Source: Methylomonas methanica MC09 (lineage in GTDB: Bacteria; Pseudomonadota; Gammaproteobacteria; Methylococcales; Methylomonadaceae). From it: 64,000 nt of DNA. Below are positions 17,002 to 25,631 of the stretch, piece by piece. Numbering within the stretch: the stretch's first letter is position 1; each line of letters starts with the position of its first letter. A program made the translations under genes and the position numbers. The notes beneath the pieces were generated by a model. That model worked only from the letters and a program-made list of their open reading frames with translations, was not told where the DNA came from and did no database searches. Where the stretch lies: positions 1,116,001 through 1,180,000 of the forward strand of contig NC_015572.1 in the NCBI RefSeq assembly GCF_000214665.1. The letters are read 5' to 3'.

Positions 17002-17490
17002 TCAGCTGATACGCGCCAAAACCCGAATTGCCCGTAGCACCATGAACACCGGCGGCCAGAACAGGGTGCCGGTAAGCACCGGATACCAAAACGACAACGG
17101 TAGCCGATTGGCGGCCTGCATGCTTTCCATGCCGAAAATCAAGCTCTGGCCGCACAGCAGGCAAAAAAACACGAATACGCATTGCTGTATCAGCGGAAAT
17201 TGGCGCAGGCGGCGGTGTTGCCTGATACTGAAATAACTGAATAGCGCATAGATCAAGGCATATTGGCCCAGCAAATGACTGGTCAATACATCGGTTAACA
17301 AACCGACCGAGAAAGCCGTAAATACGCCAAAACGCTCGGGCAGGGCAATGGACCAATAGATTAACGCCAGCGCAATCCAGTCGGGATTAAACTCGGCCGT
17401 ACCGGGAAATACGTCCATGACGCGCAGCATCATGGCGATAGCCAAGGTCGCTAAAAAATAGAAAGGCGCGAATGGGCTAGGGCTCGGCAT
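17002..17490 (-). CDS. mreD: Rod shape-determining protein MreD
   Basis: 162 aa, a small integral membrane protein with about five hydrophobic helices. It is part of the MreBCD complex that positions the elongation machinery. The PEx region (LPERFGVFTAFSVGLLTDVLTSHLLGQ) is characteristic. It overlaps the end of mreC by 14 bp and precedes mrdA, the usual gene order. Confidence 0.9.
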   Translation of the reverse strand: MPSPSPFAPFYFLATLAIAMMLRVMDVFPGTAEFNPDWIALALIYWSIALPERFGVFTAFSVGLLTDVLTSHLLGQYALIYALFSYFSIRQHRRLRQFPLIQQCVFVFFCLLCGQSLIFGMESMQAANRLPLSFWYPVLTGTLFWPPVFMVLRAIRVLARIS

Positions 17491-18322
17491 GCTCTGTTTC
17501 CGATTTTTCCGAGGGTTGCGGTTCTTGGTCTTTGCCCAAAAACATCGGGGTAGAGTCGCTCCAGACGATCAAAAATTCCCGGCTGCTTTCCAGTCGGGCC
17601 TTGGGTGTAGCGTAAATGTTGGCGAACGACTTGTCCGGCCGGGTTTCGAATTTATCCACTACCGCCACGGGGTAGCCGGCCGGAAACACGCCGCCCAAGC
17701 CCGAGGTTACCAATAAGTCGCCGGGCACGATATCGGCGTTTTTGGCTAAAAAGGGCAGTTGCAAGCGGTTAGGCAGACCGGTACCGAAGGCAATGGTACG
17801 TAAACCGTTGCGATTGACCTCAACCGGAATGGCATGATCGGGGTCGGTGATCAGCATGACTTCCGAGCTGGAGGGCAGCGCGCGTATCACTTGGCCGACG
17901 ATGCCGTTGGCATCCAGTACCGGTTGCTCCGGATGCACGCCGAAACGGGTGCCTTTGTTCACTACCACGGTGTGTTCGTAGGGCGCCAGCTTTACCGACA
18001 GCAGCTCGGCAATCAATACTTGTTCGCCCAGCTGAAACGAGTTTTCCAGCAGCACGCGCAGCCGAATGTTTTCTTTTTCCAAGGCGGCCAGTTTTAACAG
18101 TTTGGCCGCGTCGATTAACTGCGTTTCTTTCAGGCGCCGGTTTTCCTTTTGCAGTTCGACATAGGAAAACACTGTATCCGACAGGGACTTAATGCTATCG
18201 CCGGGCAAGCTGGCCAACACCTGGATCGGATAGGTCGCAATAGACAGGGCGGAGCGCAGTGGTTGCAGGTGCTGCGTTCGATAATCGGTTACCAATAATG
18301 CGATTGAAGCCAATATGGCCAC
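17477..18322 (-). CDS. mreC: Rod shape-determining protein MreC
   Basis: 281 aa if started at the GTG at 18322. A membrane anchor is followed by a coiled coil (about 55-95, ELQKENRRLKETQ...LEKENIRLRVLL) and the periplasmic double beta-barrel core with VVNKGTRFGVHPEQPVLDANGIVG. It links MreB to PBP2. The open frame continues upstream through KLLFAQGPSLNTRLLV, which looks like the normal MreC N-terminus. It reaches an ATA codon at 18370-18368 with GAGG 7 nt before it, and no ATG, GTG or TTG there. The true start may therefore be ATA. A short proline/glutamate tail ends the protein. Confidence 0.9.
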   Translation of the reverse strand: MAILASIALLVTDYRTQHLQPLRSALSIATYPIQVLASLPGDSIKSLSDTVFSYVELQKENRRLKETQLIDAAKLLKLAALEKENIRLRVLLENSFQLGEQVLIAELLSVKLAPYEHTVVVNKGTRFGVHPEQPVLDANGIVGQVIRALPSSSEVMLITDPDHAIPVEVNRNGLRTIAFGTGLPNRLQLPFLAKNADIVPGDLLVTSGLGGVFPAGYPVAVVDKFETRPDKSFANIYATPKARLESSREFLIVWSDSTPMFLGKDQEPQPSEKSETEHAEP

Positions 18323-18488
18323 TAACAGGCGCGTGTTAAGCGAAGGGCCTTGGGCAAATAAAAGTTTTATGGCAAAACCTCAAGCATAAAGATGAAGCGA
18401 CAAACACAGCTAAAAAAGTGGCTGTCGATTAAAGATGGCCCATACTACCACAGCAACAAAGTGATTGGGTGCTACCGCCATAACGTAA

Positions 18489-18517
18489 AAAGACAGCCCG
18501 GTTTCCGAGCTGTCTTT
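18489..18517 (-). terminator. Terminator behind mreB
   Basis: A 9-bp stem (AAAGACAGC at 18489-18497 with GCTGTCTTT at 18509-18517) is followed on the minus strand by a T run. It lies between mreB and mreC, so mreB can be transcribed apart from mreCD-mrdA-rodA-mltB. This is the common arrangement because MreB is needed in excess. Confidence 0.85.
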
Positions 18518-18544
18518 GTTGCGGACTGTTGATCCGTGGTCAGT

Positions 18545-19660
<1,116 letters not shown>

Positions 19661-19693
19661 TCATATTTGCATTACTCAATAGGGAGCTTAATG

Positions 19694-19981
19694 ATGTCGT
19701 TGACGGCCAGTGACGTGAAAAAAATCGCCCACCTTGCCAGGTTGGGCATACAAGAACAACAAATTTATAGTTATACCGACGATTTATCCAACATGTTGGA
19801 TTTGATGACGCAAATGGGGCAGCTGGATACCTCGGGCGTGGCGCCGATGGCCCACCCTCTGGACCAGATGCAGCGTCTGCGCGACGATGCGGTCACCGAA
19901 ACCGACCAGCGCGACCATTTTCAAGCTATCGCTCCGCAGACCGAAGCCGGACTCTATTTAGTACCCAAAGTCATCGATTAA
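19694..19981 (+). CDS. gatC: Asp-tRNA(Asn)/Glu-tRNA(Gln) amidotransferase subunit C
   Basis: 95 aa from the second of two adjacent ATGs (19691 and 19694). The later one is 7 nt from agggag and gives the usual [17 protein letters not shown] start. GatC is a small stabilising subunit of the GatCAB complex that converts Glu-tRNA(Gln) or Asp-tRNA(Asn) by transamidation. The LARL and [14 protein letters not shown] segments are family hallmarks. It is followed by gatA 8 bp later. Confidence 0.93.
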   Translation: MSLTASDVKKIAHLARLGIQEQQIYSYTDDLSNMLDLMTQMGQLDTSGVAPMAHPLDQMQRLRDDAVTETDQRDHFQAIAPQTEAGLYLVPKVID

Positions 19982-19989
19982 AGACGATT

Positions 19990-21441
19990 ATGCATAATAA
20001 AACCCTGACCGAACTGGCAGCCGGGCTGCGCAGCAAACAATTTTCCAGCGTCGAACTGACCCAAACCTTCCTGGAGCGGATCAGCCGGCATGACATGTTG
20101 AACGCGTTTATCACGGTTTGCGAAGACGGTGCCTTGCAGCAAGCGCAAGCCGCCGATCAAGCGTTGGCGGCCGGCAATGCCGCGCCGCTGACCGGAATCC
20201 CGTTAGCGCAGAAAGATATTTTCTGCACCCTAGGCAGCAAAACCAGCTGCGGCTCGAAAATGCTGGATAACTTTATCGCGCCGTATAACGCCACGGTGGT
20301 AGAGAAATTCAATCAGGCCGGCAGCGTGATGCTGGGCAAATTGAATATGGACGAGTTTGCCATGGGCTCGTCCAATGAAACCAGTTTTTATGGGGTGGCA
20401 CATAATCCTTGGGATAACTGTTGCGTATCCGGCGGATCGTCCGGTGGTTCGGCGGTGGCGGTGGCGGCACGATTAACCCCCGCCGCCACCGGTACCGATA
20501 CCGGCGGCTCCATCCGTCAACCGGCAGCTTTTTGCGGCATTACCGGTTTAAAACCGACTTACGGCCGGGTGTCCCGTTACGGCATGATTGCTTATGCTTC
20601 CAGTCTGGATCAGGGTGGCCCGATGGCGCGCAACGCCGAAGATGCGGCTTTGCTGATGCAGGTCATGGCGGGTTTCGATCCCAAAGATTCCACCAGCGTC
20701 GACCAGCCGGTACCGGATTACAGTGTCGGCCTAAACGACAGTCTGCAAGGGCTGAAAATCGGTTTGCCGAAGGAATTTTTCACCGAGCAGCTGGATAGCA
20801 ATATCTCTGCGGTGATTCAAACGGCCATTGCCGAATATCAAAGAATGGGCGCGGAAATCCGGGAAGTGTCCATGCCCAATCTGAAGCTGGCGATTCCGGC
20901 TTATTATGTGATTGCTTCGGCGGAGTGCTCCTCCAATCTGTCGCGCTATGACGGCGTCAGATTCGGTTATCGCTGTCAGAATCCCGAAGATTTGACCGAC
21001 TTGTACACCCGCTCACGCGGCGAAGCCTTTGGCGCAGAAGTCAAACGCCGTATCCTGATGGGCACCTATGCGCTGTCCGCCGGTTATTACGATGCCTATT
21101 ACCTAAAAGCCCAGCAAGTGCGACGTCTGATCAGCGACGATTTCAAACGCGCCTTAAGCGAAGTCGATGTGCTGATGGGGCCGGTGACGCCCGGCACCGC
21201 GTTCCGGATCGGCGAAAAAACCAGCGACCCGGTGCAAATGTATCTGGAGGACATATACACCATCGCCATCAATCTGGCCGGCTTACCGGCCATGTCGATT
21301 CCGGCCGGTTTTTACGACGACATGCCGGTCGGCTTGCAAGTGATCGGCAATTATTTCAGCGAAGCCAAACTGCTGAATATCGGCCACCGCTATCAGCAAG
21401 TCACCGATTGGCATCTGCAAGTGCCCAAGGGTTTCGAATAA
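19990..21441 (+). CDS. gatA: Glutamyl-tRNA amidotransferase subunit A
   Basis: 483 aa, amidase-signature family. The Lys-Ser-Ser triad is visible as K75 (LAQKDIF), S150 in GGSSGGS and S174 in [11 protein letters not shown]. It hydrolyses glutamine and channels ammonia to GatB. Length and order (gatC-gatA-gatB) are canonical. No anomalies. Confidence 0.96.
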   Translation: MHNKTLTELAAGLRSKQFSSVELTQTFLERISRHDMLNAFITVCEDGALQQAQAADQALAAGNAAPLTGIPLAQKDIFCTLGSKTSCGSKMLDNFIAPYNATVVEKFNQAGSVMLGKLNMDEFAMGSSNETSFYGVAHNPWDNCCVSGGSSGGSAVAVAARLTPAATGTDTGGSIRQPAAFCGITGLKPTYGRVSRYGMIAYASSLDQGGPMARNAEDAALLMQVMAGFDPKDSTSVDQPVPDYSVGLNDSLQGLKIGLPKEFFTEQLDSNISAVIQTAIAEYQRMGAEIREVSMPNLKLAIPAYYVIASAECSSNLSRYDGVRFGYRCQNPEDLTDLYTRSRGEAFGAEVKRRILMGTYALSAGYYDAYYLKAQQVRRLISDDFKRALSEVDVLMGPVTPGTAFRIGEKTSDPVQMYLEDIYTIAINLAGLPAMSIPAGFYDDMPVGLQVIGNYFSEAKLLNIGHRYQQVTDWHLQVPKGFE

Positions 21442-21480
21442 TTCGCTCGATTTAGCCGAACAGACATACAGGAATACAGC

Positions 21481-22920
21481 ATGAATTCAGAATGGGAAGC
21501 CGTCATCGGCCTGGAAATCCATACTCAACTTTCCACCAAATCCAAAATCTTTTCCGGTGCCTCGACTGCGTACGGAGCCGAACCCAACACCCAGGCCTGC
21601 GCGGTCGATTTGGGATTGCCGGGGGTGTTGCCGGTTTTGAATAAAGACGCTGTCCGCAAAGCCGTTACCTTCGGTTTGGCCATCGACGCGCAAATCGCTC
21701 CACACTCGGTGTTCGCCCGCAAAAACTATTTTTACCCGGATCTGCCGAAAGGTTACCAGATCAGCCAGTTCGAACTGCCGATTGTCGGCAACGGCCATCT
21801 GGATATCGAGGTCGACGGCGTGACCAAGCGCATCGGCATTACTCGCGCGCATCTGGAAGAAGACGCCGGCAAATCGCTGCATGAAGATTTTCACGGCCTG
21901 ACCGGTATCGACCTGAACCGGGCCGGCACACCGCTACTGGAGATCGTCTCCGAACCGGATATGCGTTCCGCCAAGGAAGCCGTCGCCTACATGCGTAAAC
22001 TGCACGAACTGGTGCGTTACCTGGAAATCTGCGACGGCAACATGCAGGAAGGCTCGTTCCGTTGCGACGCCAACGTCTCAGTGCGTCCGAAAGGTCAAGC
22101 CGAATTCGGTACCCGCGCCGAAATCAAAAACATCAACTCGTTTAAATTCGTCGAAAAAGCCATCAATCACGAAATCGAACGGCAAATCGACGTCATCGAA
22201 GGCGGCGGCAAGGTGGTGCAGGAAACCCGCCTGTACGATGCCAATAAAGACGAAACCCGCTCCATGCGCAGCAAGGAAGAAGCCAATGACTACCGTTACT
22301 TTCCGGATCCCGATCTGTTGCCGGTGGAAATTGAAGAATCGCTCAAGGATGAAATCCGCGCCACGTTACCGGAATTGCCGGAAGCCAAGAAACTGCGTTT
22401 TCTTGAACAATACAGCCTGGATGTAGAAAGTGCCGCCACGCTGACCTCCTCGCGCGAATTAGCCGACTTTTATGAACAAGTCGTCGAACTCTCGGGAGGG
22501 GAAGCCAAACTGGTCGGCAATTGGCTGACCGGCGACGTGCTGGGCGCCTTGAACAAAGCCGGCCTGGAAATTAGCAATTGCCCGGTCAGTGCCGAGCGTT
22601 TGGCCGGCCTGTTAAAACGCATCGCCGACAACACCATTTCCGGCAAAACCGCCAAACAGGTGTTCGACAAGCTTTGGAATAGCGACGTTAGCGCGGATGA
22701 GATTATAGAAAAAGAAGGCTTGAAACAAATTACCGACACCGGTGCTATCGAAGCGATTGTGGATAAAGTGATTGCTGCCAATCCGGTACCTGTCGAACAA
22801 TATCGAGCGGGTAAAGATAAGGCATTGATGGCCTTGGTTGGTCAAATCATGAAACAGACCCAGGGTAAGGCGAATCCTGGGGAAGTAAATAAGATGTTAA
22901 TTGCTAAGTTAAAGGGCTGA
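21481..22920 (+). CDS. gatB: Aspartyl/glutamyl-tRNA amidotransferase subunit B
   Basis: 479 aa. The kinase-amidotransferase domain begins [13 protein letters not shown] and contains the signature [12 protein letters not shown] and [19 protein letters not shown] helical YqeY-like tail domain (from about residue 330) follows, ending [13 protein letters not shown]. It phosphorylates and amidates the misacylated tRNA. It is the last gene of the gatCAB operon, and the inverted repeat region begins 6 bp downstream. Confidence 0.96.
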   Translation: MNSEWEAVIGLEIHTQLSTKSKIFSGASTAYGAEPNTQACAVDLGLPGVLPVLNKDAVRKAVTFGLAIDAQIAPHSVFARKNYFYPDLPKGYQISQFELPIVGNGHLDIEVDGVTKRIGITRAHLEEDAGKSLHEDFHGLTGIDLNRAGTPLLEIVSEPDMRSAKEAVAYMRKLHELVRYLEICDGNMQEGSFRCDANVSVRPKGQAEFGTRAEIKNINSFKFVEKAINHEIERQIDVIEGGGKVVQETRLYDANKDETRSMRSKEEANDYRYFPDPDLLPVEIEESLKDEIRATLPELPEAKKLRFLEQYSLDVESAATLTSSRELADFYEQVVELSGGEAKLVGNWLTGDVLGALNKAGLEISNCPVSAERLAGLLKRIADNTISGKTAKQVFDKLWNSDVSADEIIEKEGLKQITDTGAIEAIVDKVIAANPVPVEQYRAGKDKALMALVGQIMKQTQGKANPGEVNKMLIAKLKG

Positions 22921-22925
22921 TGGTG

Positions 22926-23185
22926 TTGTGTCGCTAGCGCGACGGGTGGTTTGAAGTCGGGTCTCGGCCCGACAGCCGAGATACTTTCTTTTGCGTTGCC
23001 AAAAGAAAGTATCCAAAGAAAAGGCAACCCGGATGCCGCGTTGATCCTGCGCTCCTCAGGTTTGAACGGGGTTTTCCGAAGGGGCTTCCCAGCCCCCACG
23101 AAAAACGCGATGCATCCCTGCATCGCCCCTGCGGGCAAATCCGCTCAAACCCTCCGGTGCTCGGCGCGGCATAACGGGAGAAAAC
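22926..23185 (+). repeat. Inverted flanking repeat, left copy (about 260 bp)
   Basis: This stretch matches the reverse complement of 24877-25138 over its full length. The agreement is very high between gctcctcaggtttgaacggg and cataacggga and looser in the outer third. It contains an internal hairpin (CTTTCTTTTG...CAAAAGAAAG). Open frames inside it are products of repeat composition, not genes. Together with the right copy it brackets the AT-rich genes at 23333-24647. Confidence 0.85.
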
Positions 23186-23196
23186 CAATCGCAGAT

Positions 23197-23274
23197 GTAG
23201 GCTGGGTTGAATGATAATGAAACCCAGTGATAATGGATTTGAAGCTGGGTTTCGCTTTGTTCTACCCAGCCTAC
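23197..23274. repeat. Palindromic interspersed repeat (GTAGGCTGGGT type)
   Basis: A 78-bp imperfect palindrome opens GTAGGCTGGGTTGAA and closes TACCCAGCCTAC, with inner GAAACCCAG and CTGGGTTTC arms. Repeats of this sequence type are widespread in proteobacterial genomes and produce spurious WVEQSETQ-like translations. It has no gene content. Confidence 0.7.
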
Positions 23275-23332
23275 GGGTTGATAATGATAATTAGCTGTCA
23301 ACGTTATTAGATGCCCTATGAAGGAGAAATAA

Positions 23333-23626
23333 ATGGGTGAAACAACTAAAGCAAAAATTAACGTAATTGAGGGAACTATTGAGCTAGAAGGATCAGAAGC
23401 TTTCGTAAAACATTATCTTGATGAGTTCAAGGAAATGTTAAAAAGACCTGTGAGGCAGGAAAAAGAAGAAACTCCTGCTGTCACGGAAGCAAACATATCC
23501 GAGAATAAGGCAGTAAAGAAACCCGCGACTAGCAAGTCGTCTGTAGCAAAGAAAAGTGCTCCGAAAGTCTCTAAGTCTCTATGGAGAGATTTGATATTCA
23601 TGGAGGCGCAGACTTTCCGTCCCTAA
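23333..23626 (+). CDS. N-terminal part of a two-frame accessory protein
   Basis: 97 aa from an ATG 6 nt behind aaggag. An N-terminal 35-residue region (KINVIEGTIELEGSEAFVKHYLDEF) is followed by a Lys/Ala/Thr/Ser-rich linker (about 40-80). The end (LWRDLIFMEAQTFRP) looks out of frame. The last 45 bp overlap the next frame, which continues more naturally (MERFDIHGGADFPSLKDYMEE). The two were probably one protein broken by a -1 frameshift near 23578, or joined by programmed frameshifting. AT-rich unlike its chromosomal neighbours. Function unknown. Confidence 0.6.
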   Translation: MGETTKAKINVIEGTIELEGSEAFVKHYLDEFKEMLKRPVRQEKEETPAVTEANISENKAVKKPATSKSSVAKKSAPKVSKSLWRDLIFMEAQTFRP

Positions 23627-23910
23627 AAGATTATATGGAAGAGAAAAAACCAGGAAAAGGTAACGGAAACATTATTGCGGTAATTGGGCATTACATAACT
23701 GAGAAACTAGGAGAAGAACATTTCTCAGAGGGGCAGGTCGAGTATGCATATAAAATGCTAAATATTAAGCGTCCTAACCATCTGCGCCAAATAATGATCA
23801 ACGAAAAAAATAAGAGGGATTTGTTTGAGCCAAATGCTGAAGATGCTACTAAGTGGCAGCTTACTCGTGCTGGTGAAATTTTCGTATCTGATCAACTTCC
23901 TGAATCATGA
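23581..23910 (+). CDS. Winged-helix-like accessory protein (C-terminal part)
   Basis: 109 aa, with no clear ribosome site for the ATG at 23581. After FDIHGGADFPSLKDYMEEKKPGKG comes a region (about 35-105, IIAVIGHYITEKLGEEHFSEGQVEYAYKMLNIKRPNH) that reads as a winged helix. It shares layout and a PNHxR motif with the N-terminal region of the next gene, so the two are probably related domains. The end overlaps the next start by 4 bp (ATGA). Probably the second half of the protein begun at 23333. Confidence 0.6.
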   Translation: MERFDIHGGADFPSLKDYMEEKKPGKGNGNIIAVIGHYITEKLGEEHFSEGQVEYAYKMLNIKRPNHLRQIMINEKNKRDLFEPNAEDATKWQLTRAGEIFVSDQLPES

Positions 23911-24647
23911 AGATCGAACACTTTTCTAAGAAAGCAGGCTTAGTTGAAAAAACTGAGCTCGAGAAAGTAGCGCTTCTTGCATATTTTCTTTCAGAGAATA
24001 AGCAAGAAGCAGAGTTTACCGTTAAAGATGTATCCTCAATTATCTTTGCGTTGGGATTCGCTCAGCCAAATCACAGTAGACTAAAAAATAAGATTATTAA
24101 GTCGAATGCTTTTGTTAAAGGCTCGAAAAATGATAGTTTTAAGCTTTCTATAAAGCGCTTGAATCAACTAAGGGAACTATATCCAGACATCAATGAATCT
24201 GAAGATATTGTTTCTGATGATTCAATAATACCTGAGGTATTGTTGCAGGAGACAAGGCGTCCTTATCTAATTAAATTAGCTCAACAGATAAATGCAAGTT
24301 ATGAACATAATCTATTTGACGCTTGTAGTTTAATGATGAGGCGTTTGCTTGAAGTATTATTAATTCATGCCTTCGAGAATTTTAATATTGAGAACGATGT
24401 AAAGGATTCTGAAGGAAACTACCAGAACTTAAAAACATTAATTAATAAGGCTATTTCAAAGCCTGAAATAGCCTTATCGAATGACGTTAAAAAAGATGTA
24501 GATAAATTTAGAGAGCTAGGTAATTTATCGGCCCATAGGGTGAAATATAACTGTAGAAGAGACGATATAAGAACGTCAAAGCTTGAATATCGGGCGGTAA
24601 TCGAAGAACTATTGTATGTTGCCGGGCTCATCATGCCAAATAGTTAA
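23907..24647 (+). CDS. Winged-helix plus DUF4145/HEPN-like accessory protein
   Basis: 246 aa. The N-terminal part (about 10-90) is winged-helix-like, with VALLAYFLSENKQEAEFTVKD and a PNHSR motif shared with the preceding gene. The C-terminal half (about 120-246) is helical. DACSLMMRRLLEVLLIHAFENF and later RELGNLSAHRVKYN (near 202-215) resemble DUF4145/HEPN-type domains seen in many defence and regulatory proteins. A canonical RxxxxH RNase motif is not evident. The stop codon TAA lies inside an attC-like site. Low GC, codon use unlike neighbours and cassette-like context suggest horizontal gain. The function is unknown and a defence role is only a hypothesis. Confidence 0.65.
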   Translation: MKIEHFSKKAGLVEKTELEKVALLAYFLSENKQEAEFTVKDVSSIIFALGFAQPNHSRLKNKIIKSNAFVKGSKNDSFKLSIKRLNQLRELYPDINESEDIVSDDSIIPEVLLQETRRPYLIKLAQQINASYEHNLFDACSLMMRRLLEVLLIHAFENFNIENDVKDSEGNYQNLKTLINKAISKPEIALSNDVKKDVDKFRELGNLSAHRVKYNCRRDDIRTSKLEYRAVIEELLYVAGLIMPNS

Positions 24648-24709
24648 CAAACAACCGCAGCGGATCAATTTTCGCTGCGCTTTAATTATCTGCTGAGTTG
24701 GGCGTTAAC
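24643..24709 (+). repeat. attC-like recombination site (integron cassette type)
   Basis: A 67-bp element begins and ends with GTTAAC (24643-24648 and 24704-24709). Inside each end come three unpaired bases and then CAAC (24652-24655) paired with GTTG (24697-24700). The next arms, CGCAGCGGAT and the complement TCAGCAGAT, pair with one extra base on one side, like the extrahelical base of attC. This R-L-L-R layout directly behind a cassette-like gene is the attC architecture. The core GTTAACC differs from GTTRRRY in one base. No integrase gene is nearby. 24710-24876 holds nothing recognisable. Confidence 0.55.
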
Positions 24710-24876
24710 CATCAAAGAGAGAACAGGGCCGTAGGTCCGATTTGTGTAGCTTAATTGTACAAATGTTTGAATTTCGGAAGACATAGGCGATTTCCCGCGA
24801 ATGTGCGATTGCTAATTGAGGCTATGCGGGTCACACCATTTTTGCATTTATGCAGTAGTTTTAAATTTCGCGTGGG

Positions 24877-25138
24877 GTTTTGTCCCGTTATGCCGCGCCG
24901 AGCACCGGAGGGTTTGAGCGGATCAGCCCGTTAGGGGCGATGCAGGGATGCATCGCGTTTTTCGTGGGGGCTGGGAAGCCCCTTCGGAAAACCCCGTTCA
25001 AACCTGAGGAGCGCAGGATTAACGCGGCATCCGGGTGTCGTTTCTTTTGGGTACTTTTCTTTGGACAAGCAAAGAAAAGTACCTCGCTTGTCGGTGCGAG
25101 AACCGACTTCTAAAACACCCGTCGCGATAGCGACACAA
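24877..25138 (-). repeat. Inverted flanking repeat, right copy (about 260 bp)
   Basis: Reverse-complement partner of 22926-23185. The shared core (gttatgccgcgccgagcacc through ttcaaacctgaggagcgcag) is nearly identical in the two copies. The outer third carries a related hairpin of different sequence (GTACTTTTCTTTG...CAAAGAAAAGTAC), which suggests compensatory change in a folded structure. Confidence 0.85.
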
Positions 25139-25194
25139 AAATTGATCATTCAGTCATAATCACCGACAATCCCAAAAAAAGAGGACCCACCATC

Positions 25195-25554
25195 ATGATA
25201 CTAAAAAACCTTCTAATTCTGGGATTAGCCTTGATGCTGGCCGCCTGCGGCCACGGCTTCGAAGGCGAATACACCGAACAAGTCGGCTCGTCGGTAGAAT
25301 TCCTGGACGCCTTTGCCAAAGTGACCGGGACAGACGGCAAGATTATCGTTATCGGCCCGGATTACATCGATAGCAACGGTATCCGTACCCAATACAAGGA
25401 TATCTTCGTCCGCGATTCGGGTAGCGAGCGCTATTTAGTGTTAAAGAAAGACGACGGTAGCGAAGAAGCCTGGAAGATTGTCGATGACGATACCTTGGTT
25501 CAGGGCGGCGGTTTGGTTTCCATCACTCTGAAACGGATCAAGAAGCAAGATTAG
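25195..25554 (+). CDS. Small lipoprotein of unknown function
   Basis: 119 aa. The lipoprotein signal peptide ends in the lipobox LAAC, with the lipidated Cys at residue 19. The mature part is a small beta-rich domain (GFEGEYTEQVGSS ... DDGSEEAWKIVDDDTLVQGGG). It is probably anchored in the outer or inner membrane. An agagga ribosome site precedes the ATG. Family not recognised. It stands alone, beyond the right flanking repeat. Confidence 0.75.
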   Translation: MILKNLLILGLALMLAACGHGFEGEYTEQVGSSVEFLDAFAKVTGTDGKIIVIGPDYIDSNGIRTQYKDIFVRDSGSERYLVLKKDDGSEEAWKIVDDDTLVQGGGLVSITLKRIKKQD

Positions 25555-25631
25555 CCTTGCATGTCATGTAGCCGCAACAGCGGCAACATGACCTACCAAT
25601 TGCCGAGCCGCTATTCGCCAAGGGCATGCGG

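Noticed and set aside
22951-23301. Several apparent small proteins with WVEQSETQ-like sequence near 23.0-23.3 kb and again near 24.9-25.1 kb
   Set aside because: They are translations of interspersed and inverted repeats, with no ribosome sites.
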